A stretch of 64,000 bases of DNA from Theristus sp. LFF4_11 (lineage: Eukaryota > Nematoda > Chromadorea > Monhysterida > Xyalidae), in the NCBI GenBank assembly GCA_030248135.1, contig JASANC010002977.1, forward strand, positions 55,801 through 119,800, written 5' to 3'. How positions within the stretch are numbered: the stretch's first letter is position 1; each line of letters begins with the position of its first letter. Made by a program: the position numbers and the translations under genes. Below the pieces are notes generated by a model. That model searched no databases. It saw nothing but the letters and a program-made list of their open reading frames with translations, and was not told where the DNA came from. Positions 22,613 through 34,830 of this stretch are shown here, one piece after another.

Positions 22613-23760
22613 GACCCGAAACAAGTTAAAATTTATTTAAAGTCTGATGTATGTTTGTCTATGAAGGTTATGTACGTCCAACAACAGGATAAACTTTTTA
22701 AAAATTGCTGAGAACAGAAGAATATTGTTGTTCTGAAAACGCAGTGTGATCACTTCTTAAAAATGTTCGCACGCACTTCAATGCGGTTTTACAGTTAAAA
22801 ATCATCACTCTAAATTGTTTTCAGGCAAAGCCTGATAAATGAATTCATGATATTGTAAATACAAGTTTCGAAGCAAAAAAAACTGAACTAAATTCATTGT
22901 CATTTGAGCAATCCACCTACAAGAACGAGACACATCGTATTTGTACGATAGCATAGAAACGCACGGTTGACTCGACTACGATGCGATCACGGGACCGATA
23001 GATGTCTGGATCAGCTGTAGGTAATCTGGTGTTGTTAGCCAAACGTCACCGGAACTCGAAATCACATGCGGCATGTATCGGATCACAGACGTGCACGTGA
23101 CGGGCACATGGCACGTGGCCACGTGGGTCTGTTACATTGTGTATGATGTCATCTGCCAACCTCTGAAACCGGCGGTTTAGTTACAAGGTGGGCCAAAGAA
23201 ACATAACACAACCAGGTTCGTTTTACAGTATACAAAATGGTCTGACGACGGTAAGCCCCGCAGTCCATCCTTTTCGCATTAGCCCACTTAAAAAACTAGT
23301 GCGAAAACTCGAACTTTTCTCCCGCGACAAATGAAAATTCGCAAGTAAAAAAGCCTTTTGCGGAAGTTCCACATTCCACCTAGTTGTGTAGAAGTTGCAC
23401 AAATGTTCAGCAAAAAACTTGATAAAATACAAGCGAGAACCGATTGAAATACGAGTCATTTGAATAGGCCGACCCTGTACATATAAGCATATTGATAACG
23501 AGTGTCCACGTGCGTGTTCAGTTGTGTGCTTGTCTTCCCAGAACCACACATAAATATGGTAGACATGGAAGCCAGACAGTTTTAATTTCTGCTATCATGC
23601 CCAAGCAAGCTGGCCAACAGCCAAACGTATTTTGATCGCATGCCAGACGCAGTTCACATGACCGTTAGGTATAGACACTTTCAGTCTCGCCGTTGCATAT
23701 CATAAAAAATATAACGTTGCTGGCATGCATATGAGTGAATGCATGGTGTTGGGTGGGGGT

Positions 23761-23845
23761 ACAATTCCGGTCTGAAAAGTTCCGGCCCACTCATTCCGGC
23801 CTGAAAAATTCCGGCCCGAAGAATTCCGACCCGGAGAATTTTCGC
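23761..23845. repeat. Short tandem array, unit like AATTCCGGCCTGAA
   Basis: About five to six imperfect units of 14-16 bp (ATTCCGGTCTGAAAAG, TTCCGGCCCACTC, ATTCCGGCCTGAAAA, ATTCCGGCCCGAAG, AATTCCGACCCGGAG). No function is evident. Confidence 0.6.
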
Positions 23846-24299
23846 CAGCACGAACAATATTAAACCACACGAAGTGATTTTTGGTAATAAAATAATAAAA
23901 TAAAAATATTGATGTTCACATGTCATGTTCGTCTTGTTTGCTTTTTTGGAAAGAGGAGCCCTTTTTGAAAAAAAGAAATTACAAATAAAGATTATTTTTT
24001 TATCATGAACAGGATTTGTGAACCATCAATTATTAACTGATTTTTGTTTGTGTTCTGTTATGTTCATTCTTGGTATTAGTTCTGCATTATTTGACTTGCG
24101 CGATCTTGCTTGCTGGTTTGCATTTTCATCATTTCAGACGTGACTTTTTTCGGTTCTCAAAAAATGTTTTTTTCAACAACAAATTTTTCAACAAAATAAT
24201 GCGTGTTGCATCATTATTAAAACAGCTGCATCTGCAGTTCCGGCGCTCCTCTTTTATAACACAGGAAATTGATCATTTTTACCTTATCAAAAAGGCTTT

Positions 24300-24337
24300 T
24301 GGCTTAGGATTAGGATTAGGTTTAGGATTAGGAACCT
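24300..24337 (+). repeat. Degenerate telomere-like array (TTAGGN)
   Basis: The sequence runs GGC TTAGGA TTAGGA TTAGGT TTAGGA TTAGGA. Nematode telomeres are usually TTAGGC, so this is a short, degenerate interstitial match of five or six units. It could be an old end-repair scar or chance. Confidence 0.5.
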
Positions 24338-24724
24338 ACAACGAGTCATTGCAAGCAAGTTCTGATTAAAAATTTAAAAAAAAATCACTTTTGAGAATGT
24401 ATACAAATTGGGGTGTAAGCAAATGGCTCACTTGCAGGACCAACGGAACAATCCAAGCGGCTGCGTTCTCGTTCTCCAAACAATACAAGTTCTCGACGAC
24501 GAGTTGACGTTGTCTTGGAATTTATTTTACTTTTGCTTAGGAACTGATTTACTTTTTACTGCTTCTTTTCTTTTTCTTTATTACTTTAAAAAACTTCACT
24601 TTTTGAAGTTTCCATGTACAAAAGATTGGGTTAGGTTTGGGAAAACGGGTTAAAAAGCATAATAGTGGAGTTATAAACGTTGCATTTTTCATTACTTTCA
24701 ATACGCGGTTTAAAGGCCCATTCA

Positions 24725-24870
24725 TGCAAGCGCGCGCTGAAGCGCGCTGACGAGCTTCATCATGAATGGTGAAGCGCCATGAAGTGAAGCTGCGTCAGCC
24801 GCTGCGGCTTTTCAGGTTTTTTTGCCCATTCAGCGCGCGTCAACCTCCATGAACGGCGCTTCAAACAATA
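24725..24870. repeat. GC-rich palindromic patch
   Basis: CCCATTCATGCAAGCGCGCG..TGAAGCGCGCTGACGAGCTTCA is followed by mirrored pieces (GAAGCGCCATGAAGTGAAGC, CAGCGCGCGTCAACC, TCCATGAACGGCGCTTC). It is probably a decayed MITE. Non-coding. Confidence 0.45.
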
Positions 24871-25744
24871 AAATCGACTATAAGTGTTCACACTTGACAA
24901 AGTAAATGTTTTTGAACAACATAAACCCATAAGCATGCTGCGAATTTTTAAACGGTAGGTTAACTAGCAAGCTACACTGTGTAATTCTACAGTCTCGAGT
25001 ACAGATGACGATAAACTAAATTTGAATTTAAAATTAAAGTTAGATTATTAAAGATTATTCAATGTACGTATACGGTATTAAAAAGAAATTTAAAATAAAA
25101 ATTCAAAAATAATGAAGACCCAGACACGTTTGTCCAGAAACCGTCTGACTACACGTATATACAAGTGCATGTGTTGCATGTGAGATGTCAAATAACCCGA
25201 ATGGTCGAACGCACATAAAAAGTAAGACAGCACATGAAAAAATTCGCAAATCAGAATTAGGAAGTTCACCGAAAATTAGACTTGAAGCAGGTGGAAATGA
25301 ATTTATAACAGTAAAAATGTACAATATTACAATATACAAATTACAATAACACAACAAGTATCCACTATTCAAGCACTATTATTCTACTATTCAAATAGTG
25401 CCGTTATCTACAAAATGCCGTCAGCTTTATGAACGGATCCGTCGCAGACTAGTAGTTGTCTTTTTCAAAAATGCCAACATAATTCCCAATCATTAATGTG
25501 CAAGGGAGAATTTTATAGTCTATACATTTTATAGAAATGTCATTTTTTGCATTTTGCAACTGTCGTATGTTCAAAGATAATACGGTGCACTAAAACTATA
25601 AGTCCCGTATAATACAGCATAGTGTTCTTTTGCCACCAAATTTAAAATGTTGAGCCTCAAAGTGTGTACAAAACTATTTACAATAACGGGTTACTAAATC
25701 TAAGCCCAGCCATCTGAAAAATATCCATGAATCAAAGCAGTCAT

Positions 25745-28700
25745 CTACAAAATATCCGTATCAGCTAGCTGTCTGCACTGCTCTTGTTGCTCTTGTGCAC
25801 CAAAATCAATATTTTTCATTGGTTGAACGCGTGTACGCTCTGCTCCAAGTTCTGTTGAAGTTGCCAAAGATGAGTTGCCAACGTCAAGATCAGGTGACCT
25901 CTGTTATGGGTCCCAGTTGATTTCTGACGAGTTTGATTTTGCCTGCGCAATGTGTTCATCAGGTTAAAAAGGAATCTGTTTGTCGTTTTTGGTCTTGTTG
26001 GTGGACCAGAGATCAGACTGGTTTTTTGCATGTAGCTGATATCATTGCATTTACCCAGTAAAGAATATTATTACCAACTAATATAGATAGTTTAGAAATC
26101 GAAAAATTACCGCTGCAAACAGGACTGGACTGACGAGAGCGGCCGTAGTATGTACATGCAATTGTTTCTCATCTGAGATCTTTCGCTTATTCGCATCGAT
26201 GTCAACTGAATCATTTCATTGTGTTCGTGGCATAAAGTACAGGGTGATTTAAAAAACTTCAGTTTTTAAAGCGTTTCGATCTTGTGAGTGCATTAATGAC
26301 TGAAGTGAAAATTTGCATTGCTTATTCCGTTCGAACGGAATCCGTTTTAAAGATTTGTGGAAAACCAAAAAATTGGCAGAAATTAGTGGCTTTGGGGTTT
26401 TTCATGACATTTTTTAGAGCAAGCATTTGAGTAAGGATTTCTGAAACGAATCCCCGGCATGCAGGAAACCGATTCTTTTCAATGATAACAAAAATAACAT
26501 GGAACTTTGTGCATTTAACACGACGGTTTGTCTTTTTGTACATGATTTCTTTTTGCGGCACAGAGAAGAACAAAATTTCGTTCTCACGTGCATCATCGGA
26601 CGACATCGTCTCCATCGGGGTTAAGCCGTTCGATCGAAGCTGTTGCTCAAGTTCCTAGTGTGGAATAACGAAATGAATGCTGATTAACCAGTAGTTATTG
26701 ATTAAATTATTCAACGCTAAGACGTATTTAGAACAGTTTGCTGTTTTAATCGAACCTGTACTTGACGGTTGTAGCAGTCCAATTCGTTTTGAAGCTGTTT
26801 GATATAGTCCACAGAATTTTTCAAAATCTTGCAATTGTTCGGTTTGGTAGCGCTGATTCTGAAACATGGAGAATACACTTTGAACGATATTACACAAAGT
26901 TTATTCCGAAAATAACATAATTCGTCGAAAAAAGACTGCAAATCAACTGGTTGTCCAATACAATAAAACACAACGTGTAACACAAATGAGAGTTAAAGAA
27001 CTTACTTCGTTTTCTCTTTTGGTAATAGACGACTGAGCTCACTTATTTGATGTTTGATGTTATCGCGGCGACGTCGTTCAACTGCAAAAAATTTAATAAT
27101 AGTCCGAAAAATCAGGGTGATAATAATAATAAATCATATTCCAGGGCGATCTATGTACTCAAAAAACGCTCAACTTAAGAGCTGGTCCTCCAAATGGATC
27201 ATTTAAGGTTTATAGAAGAAATCTTAAGTCAGTTAGTTAGACGTCATTTTGGTTGCTTAAGACACGTTTGCCCACGTATGTCAGAAAAAGTTATGCTAGC
27301 AAAACAAAGTTACCCACTTGTTAAATGGTAAATTTCTTCGTTTAGAGTTTAAAAGGCAAGCAAAATCAAAAGCAAAGCAAATCGTTTTAGCCAAAGCACC
27401 CAATCTGCATTGTGGAAACTGTGTTACTTATTTGCATTGCGCTTTTTTAAACTTTCAACTGACCACTTTTGTGTCTTTCCTTTCTCATTTGCTCATCGCG
27501 TCCCGGTTGGCCTTGCAATTCCACTGAAGCTTCCATAGACCCCTGCACCGGAGTATGCTTGTATACATCACGTGTACATTTCACCAGCAATTTTGTTGGC
27601 CCCACGAAACATTGCGTACCGCGCTTCCGGTGCTTTGCGATTGCGAACTGTCTAGAAAGCTTGACGGGCTTGATTGCAATTCATTGCTCCAATTTGACTG
27701 AATTGCGAATCCCTCGTGCGAATTGAGAATTTCGGTGTCGGCTGATCGTAATAGATTGCTGTTGGCTGGAGCTGAAAATTTCCATTCGTAAACGAATTTT
27801 GTTTATTTATGTACAAAGCAAGATGACACCAGGAAACCGTGCTATGTCTGTAAGCCAACGGAAGCGTGTTTTTAACTTTCAACTGACTTTTTTTGTATCT
27901 GTCCGTTTTTGTCCGGTCATCGCGTCCTTGTTGACGTTCCACTGATGCTGACGTGGACCCCTGCACCGAAATATGCTTGCATGTATCACATGTACGGAGT
28001 TGAATTGGGCACTGTGGGTCTCACGGAATTCTGCATACAGTATGTACAGTACATACCGTAAAGTCTTGCATATAAGGTCTCCTTATATCAATTTGAAAAT
28101 CAAAAATTTGTGAAAAAGGGGAATTTTGTGTGACAACCTTAACCTTATAAGTGGGAGGAGGTCTTATAAAGCGAAGATTAGGAATTTCCGGGCCTTATAA
28201 ACGAGTTAGGATTTCGACCAAGTCAAAATTTTGAATTTTTGGTTTCCCGCCGTGTGACACTCCGCCCACTTTTGGGTGGGGGTCTTATAAGTGGGAGGAA
28301 CCTTATATGCAAGACTTTACGGTTTATCATATGGCGACTACGAAGGCTACAGCAAGCTCATGTTGAGGCCGAATATGCCACATACCAGACTCGCCACGTT
28401 AATGTCATTCGAAAAAAAATATTCAAATCTTAAAATAAAACGATAATTATTGTCGTGTCATTTCTGCCCTTTAACAGACCCAGATCATCAGAATCGTTCC
28501 GCAGTTCCTTAGCGGACTATATAGATGATGTGATCTAATTATGCCTATTTATCATTAGTTATCAGGTAATTTAGCCACTAATTATTGTAGTTCTCGCCTA
28601 TATATAACTGTGATGTTTTTGTACATTGGGGTTCTAAAATCGATATTAAAATTATCTCTCAACATCGGCTCATCGTTTGTACATACCTTTAGATAATCTA

Positions 28701-29926
28701 TGATCAATCGTATGTTTCGATCCTTGTCTTTGTCGTTTCCGGTGCTTTGCGATTGCGAACCTTCTGGGAAGCTTGACGAGCTTGATCTAAATTGCATTTC
28801 ATTGCTCCCATACGACTGACGTGCGAACCCCTCCGTTTCTGTGCCAGTTGATGGCAAGGGAATGCTGTTGGCTGGAGCTGAAAATTTCCATTCGTAATCG
28901 TAACTAATTTTGTTACTGTAATCGTAACTAATTTACAAAACAAGATGATACCGGGAAACCGTGTTGTGAGCCAAAAAGAAGCGCTGAATCCAGATTCCGC
29001 TAGTGTCAGTCATCTAATCATGAATTGCGGGCAGACGCAAACGTGCAGCAATCATCTTTTATTTTGGTTCCGAGACTCAATGGCGAATACCGTATTACCT
29101 CCAATAAACCCCACGGGGGATTAATACGTCAGCGACTTTTAGAGGTGGGGGTTTATTGGTGAGGGGAGGATTATTGGTGGGGGGGGGGGGTTATTTACAA
29201 ACAAATTCTAGGGGTGGGGGTTTGTTGACAAATGGCAAAAATACCTTGCATGACAGGCAAGAAAGTCGCAGAAACTTCTACTTTTCACAGAGATTTCCTT
29301 TTGTCACAGCCTTTTGTAATGAAATTACCATTAACTCATCCCTTTGGGGCCTTTGGTAGCACAATTTCATCAATGTCACTGCATTCAGCCGCTGATTATT
29401 TGTGGGGGGGGGGGTTAATGGGGGTAATACGGTAGATGGGTAAACAGTTTCATGCGTGACGCGGAAATTCAAAATTGGCAAAAATGATGCAAGTTCCTAA
29501 ATGGGGCCGAGTCACTTAGGTAATTTTGAGATGCCACATAAAGATTGCAAATAATTTCCTTTTTTTATACGTCTGCACGCTCATCAAGTCGCAGAACCAA
29601 AAAAATTAATAGTACAATTTTGTATAAATGATATTATTTTAACAATTTGTAACCGTTCAAAAAAAATGATTTGGTTTTGGGCAGCAAAGCAAAATGAAAA
29701 GTCAAGTGTGTTTCAAAGCGAAAGAAACAGACCTGATAATTGAAATTTACCTTTCATCGGTTGGACAGCTCTCATTTCAGAAACATCCGTGCGACCAGAA
29801 TTGATTTCATCATAATTAAACCGTTGCTGTTGAACATTCTGAAAAAACGAACATTTTACATTCACATGAACAAACTAGCGTTTTCATACTGAACTTTTCT
29901 CAACTGCTTTCTTCTTGCCTGAATCG
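25745..29926 (-). CDS. MiT/TFE (HLH-30)-like bHLH-zip protein, right copy, model incomplete
   Basis: Predicted nuclear bHLH-zip regulator. Supported exons (minus): 29926-29895 (IQARRKQLRK), 29838-29751 (NVQQQRFNYDE..), 28877-28687 (Ser-rich, APANSIPLPSTGTE..), 27081-27006 (ERRRRDNIKHQISELSRLLP), 26858-26756 (CKILKNSVDYIKQLQNELD), 26654-26588 (ELEQQLRSNGLTP), 26172-26111, and a last exon 25900-25745 ending EQCRQLADTDIL. The 76- and 103-bp bHLH exons match the left copy exactly in length and phase. Just upstream of 27081 a block at about 27325-27300 could supply YHLT before IERRRR, restoring the canonical H-x-x-I-E-R-R-R-R, but its 5' boundary is unclear. The N-terminus is not found. Two candidate prebasic exons (about 27525-27455 and 27935-27870) also occur. 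Confidence 0.6.
27620..27771 (-). CDS. Duplicated, possibly mutually exclusive, Ser-rich exon of the bHLH gene
   Basis: This block encodes APANSNLLRSADTEILNSHE.., then SSPSSFLDSSQSQSTGS. It aligns with the 28877-28687 exon (APANSIPLPSTGTETEG.., SSSSFPEGSQSQSTGN). Both are preceded by the same ATTACGAATGGAAATTTTCAG-like acceptor and both accept phase 1 and leave phase 0, so either could follow the exon at 29751 but not both in series. It could be a mutually exclusive exon, part of a second gene, or a relic. Confidence 0.5.
28055..28323. mobile_element. MITE with ACCGTAAAGTCTTGCATA termini, copy 1
   Basis: The 24-bp ends ACCGTAAAGTCTTGCATATA.. and ..TATATGCAAGACTTTACGGT are perfect mirrors. 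The interior is built of CTTATAAGTGGGAGGA-type blocks. Flanking TA on at least one side suggests a TA target. Other copies are at 32257-32444 and 44954-45211. Confidence 0.75.
29088..29434. mobile_element. MITE with TACCGTATTACC termini, copy 2
   Basis: Ends TACCGTATTACC and GGTAATACGGTA are perfect 12-bp mirrors. The interior is the same as at 5358-5786 apart from G-run lengths and small deletions. It has landed at the left edge of the dispersed repeat that continues at 29435. Confidence 0.75.
29435..29620. repeat. Old dispersed repeat, copy 2 of 3
   Basis: GATGGGTAAACAGTTTCATG through AAGTCGCAGAACCAAAAAAA aligns with 5025-5225 and 60450-60615. Its first bases are replaced by the adjoining MITE. 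Confidence 0.5.
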
Positions 29927-29999
29927 CTAAAAATAAAGTGAAACTGAGGGTTTGGCAAATCTGGCCTTATAATTTAACAAAATTATTAAAAAAAGATGC

Positions 30000-32256
30000 C
30001 CAGGTTTGAGGACTTCATGTGCATTATTTTATAAATCCGTAAAAATGCGGCGCCCGAGAAGAGAAGTTCAAATCACCAACCGGTTAAGCGCGAAACGCCA
30101 CTCAATAAAAATTGTCACCTTTGAAAAGGCACCAACAAGGGCACCAAGATGGGCACCATAAAGGGCACCATCCTGGCAACTTTTTTTGCGTGTGGTGTAC
30201 CAGAAATAAAAGCCGCAACATCCTACTCGACGTTTTGGGCCACTTTTATTTACGGGACCCGGAAACCGCGCGGTAGCGAGACACCTGGGAATACAGTTCA
30301 AGCTGTTCAACATGTGAAAAGTACAACAACCACTTACTTGAAACGTTGCCGGTTCGCGCATATTAGCAGTTGTTTTGCACCAGTTCAGCCAGACAGGATT
30401 TTAAAAACTGATTTCGTTTTTTTTTGTTTTATTCTTGATTTTTACAACTTGCTTCGATTTTTGATTTCATCAAAATTAAGAAGGTTTTTAAAATCAGTTG
30501 TTCAACCCTTTTTGGTTCAACTTTGAATGAGGATTTTTGTTTTTTTATGTCAGCATTCAGAATATGTAGCAACGTTTGGTTTTTACACCTGTAAAGTAAG
30601 AAGTAACAAAAACGTTTGCGTGAAAAACTGAAACATAAAAAAATAAAAAAAAGAATGTTCTGTTCCCGATTCCAACCACCGCAATCTGAACAGTCCGCGT
30701 GACACGGAGGGTCAGAAACTGACTGAGCAGAACATATACTCCTCACTTTGTTTTCTAAAAGCAAAATGCAAGACAAAAGAACGGTACCGAATGTTAATCT
30801 CCAAACAAGAGCACAAAAACTTTTTTGGCACTTTTCCGAGACGGTCACGAGGCTAAATTTGATATCGGACACACAGTTTGAATATGACAATCAAGCAAGA
30901 GCGTGTTCATGTGGCTCGTCATGTTCCTGTAGGACATGTGAACGCGGTCTGGGTGTCTGTCTGATATTTGGATAATTATGGCGCTTTATCAAAGGTTCGT
31001 TGCCAGGAGTTACGCGGTGAGGCGGGGATCACGTGATTCAGAAACAAAACTGTACGCTCACCTGTTGCCTCATTTCGAAATCCATTTTAGGTGCATTTCT
31101 GAGAATGAGCATGTGATGCGCACATGAATTTTTGGATTCACAACGTACCTTCGTGTCCACAGTTGATTTGGAGCAGACAACTTACATGTGAATATTATGA
31201 GTCTGGCTGGCTCCACGGCCAAATTCAGTTTTTTTGATCGGATGCCAATTTAGTTGGCTGAACATCGCTTTTTTTGCTCGTTCGCTTTGGTATTCTGAAA
31301 CTATGCAGGTGACGGTGTTGTGGGTGCGGATGGAGTACATACGGCCGAATAATAAATCCTTGTAAATCTGAATAGGCAGTCCTTGTATTCTCCATCAAGG
31401 CGGGATCAGTCGCAGACTAGGAGTTATCTTTGTTAAGAATGCCAAGAGAAGTCTGTGCCGGTCGTAACCAACCAAAAATGTCTGGCCAAACGCTCCATCT
31501 CTTGTGGCTACCTACTAACGATGGCCAGACATTTTAGTTTGGTTTTTACTACGCCGGTAGCCACAAGAGATGAAGCGTTTGGCGAAAATGCGTAGAAAAG
31601 GTTTGGAAACGGTTTTCGGTGTTGGCGAAGATTGTCACAAAAACACTGTGTTTTGGCTTAGGTTTGCTTCTTGATTTATTTACACCTCGATCATGGCTAT
31701 GAACTTGAAAAAAATCGTGTCGAGATCCTGAAAGCAAACGCGGTGTACTGTATTTTGTACAGTGTGGCCCCAGAGGGCTGTGTTTGGAATTTCACCATGT
31801 ACATTTGTACTGTATGTCTGCGTGAGTGGAGTGGTCAGCCCCTTTTTTATGGCACAAAAGCATCGGAAACGATACATGTTATGATGATCAAACGTCTGTC
31901 GTAAAAACAACCTGGTGTATTCTGTGCCGTGTCCACAGCTTTAAAATTATGCAACGGGCGTTTGCAGTGCCATGCTGAATGTTTTCAAAACGTTCCCTCA
32001 AATTCTTGTGTTGATTTTATATGCTATCGAAAATATCTTTTTGTCAAGAAATGTGTTATGGATGTGGAAAGTTTTAAAGTGAGACAAACTTCAATTTTTT
32101 TGTGATAACTTCTTTCGTGTACCAACCGACGCCCGAGCAGAAACTAACAAGTCGCCCGAAAATAGTAATGAAAATTTTTAGCTGTGTGTTGTTATTGTCT
32201 CTCAAGCGCATGTGTTCTTTTGTTAACATTCGCCCAGTTTTGATTTTCGGCCGTTT
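30000..32256. other. Intergenic stretch without a supported gene
   Basis: A small tandem run of GGGCACCA spaced 11-12 bp apart lies at about 30128-30173. At 31395-31450 a block (GATCAGTCGCAGACTAGGAG..) recurs near 25438-25480 and, inverted, near 36694-36753. Near 31455-31590 a mirrored CGTTTGGC..ATCTCTTGTGGCTACC pair forms an imperfect foldback. The 153-codon frame at 30890-30429 (minus) has no recognisable domain and is AT-biased. Confidence 0.45.
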
Positions 32257-32444
32257 ACCGTAAAGTCTTGCATATTAGGCCCCCCCTTCGATATCCTACC
32301 CCGTTTATAAGGCCCGGAATTCCTAATGTTCACTTTATAAGACCTCCTCCCACTTACAAGGCTTTCACACAAAATTCCACTTTTTTCAGAAATTTTTGAT
32401 TTTCAAATTTATATAAGGAGACCTTATATGCAAGACTTTACGGT
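32257..32444. mobile_element. MITE with ACCGTAAAGTCTTGCATA termini, copy 2
   Basis: A shorter, 188-bp copy. The left end has one mismatch (CATATTAGG); the right end is intact. The interior is partly deleted relative to 28055-28323. Confidence 0.7.
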
Positions 32445-32976
32445 ATATGCCATTTAAAGCTGCCATGGCTCGTTTAAAGAAGCTGTTGATGGCGTTGATA
32501 AGTAAATAAAAGAGCCATTTTGTTTGCCAGACTTTGCGCGGTCTGTGTGGCAGCAGCACACCTTCGTTGTCTTGCATTTCTGTGCCATAACATTTTGCGA
32601 CATTTCCAAGCAGGTGCTACACCCGTCAGCGGCCACGTCGTGCCCTCCTGTTATCAGTTCTGTCACATTTGCATTTGTTGCACAACAATATTCTTTTTCA
32701 TGGTTAATAGATTCTTGGTCTTTTATGTCTTGCCGAAAGTTAGTATTTTTCCGGTCAGGTTTGCATTGCTAATCTGACTGGTTGTCCCTGTCATTTTTTT
32801 TCGATTGTAAACAGTCCTCTGCTTTACAGTCAGCCTGTGTGGTTTGTTGATCCTGCAGGTTTTAGTCTGAAATAGAGTTTGAAAAATCACGGTGTTCAGA
32901 CGAAAAATGTTTGAAATTTAACCAAAACAGAAAAACCCGCAAAACAACCAAAACTCTCGAAAACAAAGCGCCCGCT

Positions 32977-34496
32977 ATGTATTACGAGCTCGATCAATCA
33001 ATGACGGAGGCGGATTTTGAGGTTTTCAAAACCACCAATCACGACAACAACGACGACGCAATATTACGCCCGCTAACTCCGCCACGCGACTACGAACAAG
33101 CGCCGGCCGACACGTACCCGTTCAGAACGAGAGCAGAGTGGCACGAAGCACGGGTAAAAAAGTTATTTTTGCTAAAAGCTTTTGTTTGTCCAAAATAAGT
33201 AAGTTAGAGGGCGTACTTATTATTATGGCTTTTTGTTAAATTGCGAGGAGAAAAAACATGTGAGGAATGCTACTGTTTCCCTATAATGTTCTCAAAAAGC
33301 AATTTCCTTTTTTACCATATTTTCTCTACCGTTAAAAAACTGGAACAGAATTTTTGCCGTTTTTTCTGAGAATTATAATTCAAGCAAGGGTATGCCGCCA
33401 ACCACAAGTAAAACTTTTTGAAAACAATTCAACTTCAGGTGGTGAACGACTTTGGTAAGCCGTATTTGCCGGCGCCTGACTACCACAACGATGACAACGA
33501 CGTCGACGTAAGCCGTTTATCCACATCCGATGATCAATATTTTCCAACGGCGTCTCGCTCGTTGCCACCAGTTATTCCGCCGAGAAGACTGAAACAACGA
33601 GCGAATGGTTCGAGACCAGAACGAACGTCGCAAGATGAGCAACGCACTCAGTATTCAACCGAATGTTAGTTGGCTGCAATGGCCGCAAAACACACATATG
33701 CCAAAATCCATTCCGAAATTCATCCCTTGCCACAAACATTTGAAAATTTAAAAAAAAGCCAAGAGCAAAACCACGCAAAAGCGCACATTCATCCATACAA
33801 ATGTTCCGGATTCATATTCTATATCCATCCGAATAATCAGCTGATTGGTTGGTTGCACACACACAGTGTGATGATGCATGCATTCTGTGTAGGCCAACTC
33901 CGCCTCCCCAGCAATGCCTGTGTGCCTACATAAACGTGCAAACGCGACGCATTGCTACGAGCGGCGCACAATCAGCGCAGCAAAAATAAGCAACTTTTGT
34001 AATAACGAAAAATGAAAAATGTGAGCAACGAAAACGTGCGTTCATGAAACTTTGCAGCTGTGCGACGTGGCGCCAGTGCAGCCGACGGCAACGAGCGCGC
34101 CCTGTCGGCCGCAACTGGAAACAGCAACCTGAACAGCGCCAACAATCGTGCGTTTCTGCACCACATTCGTAACCACCAACGATTCGACGGGCGTCACTTT
34201 GAGCGAACCATTCGCAAATGCGCACTCTGCCAGACGATCTTTTCCGGCCCGCTCGCTGACTTCTTGTATGATTATCCGGATTTTTTTTGTTTGATTTTTT
34301 AAGCACTCGGTTTTGGTGGGGATTTTTTTGCTTTTTTGTGTTTTGTGTTAAAATTTATGTTTAAAAAATATTCGTTATGCTTTCAAATGCAGCTCTGTGT
34401 GCTTCCTCTTTTTTGTGCCTTTTTGTTTTCATGAATATTTTATTCGGATTTTTTCAGAGATTCGACAACGACGAAGTGATGACAAGCAAAACGTAG
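32977..34496 (+). CDS. Four-exon gene, protein of unknown function with a C-x-x-C near the C-terminus
   Basis: I do not recognise the family. Exons: 32977-33153 (donor GTAAAA), 33439-33664 (TTCAG acceptor, GTTAGT donor), 34058-34265 (TTTGCAG acceptor, GTATGA donor) and 34458 or 34460 to a stop at 34479 or 34496. Phases 0, 1 and 2 are consistent. The start MYYELDQSMTEADFEVFK is a choice; the frame is also open to an ATG at 32911. The protein has about 215 residues. It is acidic and Pro-rich early (LRPLTPPRDYEQAP), basic in the middle (PPRRLKQRANGSRPE), and ends with FERTIRKCALCQTIFSGPL, where a single C-x-x-C could bind metal only with partners. No signal peptide or membrane segment is seen. 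Confidence 0.5.
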
Positions 34497-34694
34497 CTGC
34501 TTGTGTCATGTCGTGTGACTGAACGTTGGCATGAGACGTGGAAGAGCGTTGCTGATTTATCAAACTTCCGACAGATTTATTTTCGACAGCTGTTGAAAAT
34601 TTTTTGAAGCTGTTGATGAACTAATGAAAATTTTGCAAATTTTTACAATAATAACTTACAAAGTAAAACGAAAACTGTACCAGCGAACGTTAAA

Positions 34695-34830
34695 TTATAG
34701 GCAATTAGCTGATTGATTGGTTGGTGAACACGTGATGCATGCGTTCTGTGCAGGACAGACTTGGGAATGCCTGCACAGAATGCGCATGATGTGATCACCA
34801 ACCAGCCAATCGGCTGATTGCCTATAATTT
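34695..34830. mobile_element. Palindromic element with CCAAT-like motif
   Basis: AGGCAATTAGCTGATTGATT..GTGATGCATGCGTTCTGTGCAGG mirrors CCTGCACAGAATGCGCATGA..CCAATCGGCTGATTGCCT. The total is about 135 bp. Partial relatives lie near 33835-33920 and 42900-43010. Confidence 0.6.

Larger units (their letters stand above)
22620..25100. other. Spacer between bHLH copies
   Basis: No splice-consistent coding block was found. It holds a short tandem array at about 23761-23845, a telomere-like stretch near 24300-24337 and a GC-rich palindromic patch at about 24725-24870. Open frames such as 23223-23549 (minus) have no recognisable domain. Confidence 0.5.

Noticed and set aside
23223..23549. 108-codon minus-strand frame, possibly a transposon fragment
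   Set aside because: An ACAGGGTCGGCC start hints at a transposon end, but no mirrored partner or transposase motif could be found.
30429..30890. 153-codon minus-strand frame
   Set aside because: No recognisable domain, AT-biased composition and no phase-matched neighbouring exons.
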